This document shows positions 4,963 to 5,426 of a stretch of DNA of 5,426 nucleotides, in pieces. The notes beneath the pieces were generated by a model. It did no database searches. It was not told the origin of the DNA and saw only the letters and a program-made list of their open reading frames with translations. Source of the DNA: JACDBD01 sp050743385 (GTDB taxonomy: Bacteria; Actinomycetota; Acidimicrobiia; IMCC26256; JACDBD01); assembly GCA_050743385.1 (NCBI GenBank), contig JBOGFJ010000141.1, positions 1 to 5,426 on the forward strand, written 5' to 3'. Position 1 is the stretch's first letter, and every line of letters begins with the position of its first letter. The position numbers and the translations under genes were made by a program.

Positions 4963-5426
4963 CTACGAGTCGCGCTCGACAAGTCCTTCCACCAGCCGCC
5001 CCAGCGCCTCGCACACCACCGGGTCGAGCCCTTCAGCTCCCGCGAGCGCATCGCCCGCCTTGGCCGCATGGTCGCTGGCGACGCCCAATGCCGCTTCGAC
5101 GGCACCGTTGGTCGTCGCGAGCTGTCGCGCCTCCGCCAGACGCCCGGCGTCGAGGGGTCGGGCCAGCAGCGCCCGCAGCGCATCCGACCCGGCGAGGGCG
5201 TAGATCACCGGCAGCGTGTACACACCCTCCACCAGGTCCTGGCCGGAGGGCTTGCCGAGCACGTCGTCGGTGGCGGTGATGTCGAGCACGTCGTCGACGA
5301 CCTGAAAGCACATGCCGACGTGTCGGCCGTACCGGGTGAGGGCGTCGAGGTCGGGCTCGGACACGCCCGTGACCATTCCGCCGATCCGACACGACGCCGC
5401 GAACAGTGACGCGGTCTTGCCTGCGA
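4963..5426 (-). CDS. Polyprenyl diphosphate synthase (trans-isoprenyl diphosphate synthase family), C-terminal part
   Basis: The gene runs leftward, and its 5' part lies beyond base 5426. In-frame codons from 5424 down give 153 residues, roughly the C-terminal half of a 320-340 residue enzyme. It opens with G-K-T-A-S-L-F-A-A-S-C, the conserved Lys-Thr helix. The second aspartate-rich motif follows, F-Q-V-V-D-D-V-L-D (visible residues 40-48, Asp44 at 5293-5295), then L-G-K-P-S-G-Q-D-L and G-V-Y-T-L-P-V-I-Y-A-L. The form GVxTLP, in place of GKxTLP, is what I recall for actinobacterial GrcC-type enzymes. These add isopentenyl diphosphate to allylic diphosphates to make, for example, the menaquinone side chain. 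Product length is set by residues near the first Asp-rich motif, which is outside the window, so hepta-, octa- or other chain length cannot be decided. It converges on the hydrolase with a 12-base gap. Confidence 0.93.
   Translation of the reverse strand, partial: AGKTASLFAASCRIGGMVTGVSEPDLDALTRYGRHVGMCFQVVDDVLDITATDDVLGKPSGQDLVEGVYTLPVIYALAGSDALRALLARPLDAGRLAEARQLATTNGAVEAALGVASDHAAKAGDALAGAEGLDPVVCEALGRLVEGLVERDS

Noticed and set aside
1..5426. CRISPR arrays, tRNA or rRNA genes, insertion sequences, attachment sites, riboswitches
   Set aside because: No regularly spaced repeats, no tRNA-like cloverleaf or T-loop sequence, no transposase or integrase motif, and only one gap over 100 bases, which shows none of these.

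Overview
The window is high-GC bacterial DNA with dense coding, frequent GTG starts and exact 4-base gene overlaps. Gene content (nadC tail, type III pantothenate kinase, lysyl-tRNA synthetase, an Rv0501/Rv0502-like epimerase and acyltransferase-like pair, an actinobacterial-style polyprenyl diphosphate synthase) points to Actinobacteria, probably a deep lineage such as Acidimicrobiia. The phylum is fairly secure; the class is an inference from gene order and protein flavour.

Left block, bases 1-3991, plus strand: five genes in a row, each pair sharing exactly four bases (GTGA or ATGA). They are the last 23 codons of nadC (NAD synthesis), coaX (first step of coenzyme A synthesis), lysS (lysine charging of tRNA), an extended-SDR 'epimerase' and a short PlsC-like protein. 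The first three are housekeeping genes with intact motifs. The last two keep their folds but lack the residues that normally do catalysis, so they may be non-enzymatic or work differently from their family names.

Gap, bases 3992-4104: 113 bases with no gene but four successive inverted repeats, a weak -10-like box and a good ribosome binding site for the next gene. It probably holds the end of the first operon and the control region of the second unit.

Right block: an alpha/beta hydrolase of unknown substrate (4105-4950, plus) with a complete Ser-Asp-His triad converges on a polyprenyl diphosphate synthase (minus strand, stop at 4963, 5' end beyond the window). Their stop codons are 12 bases apart. 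A perfect 8-base inverted repeat sits in the last codons of the hydrolase and could end transcription from both sides.

No mobile element, CRISPR array, tRNA, rRNA or clear horizontal transfer signature was seen. Most of the window is ordinary core metabolism; the least ordinary part is the degenerate epimerase/acyltransferase pair.
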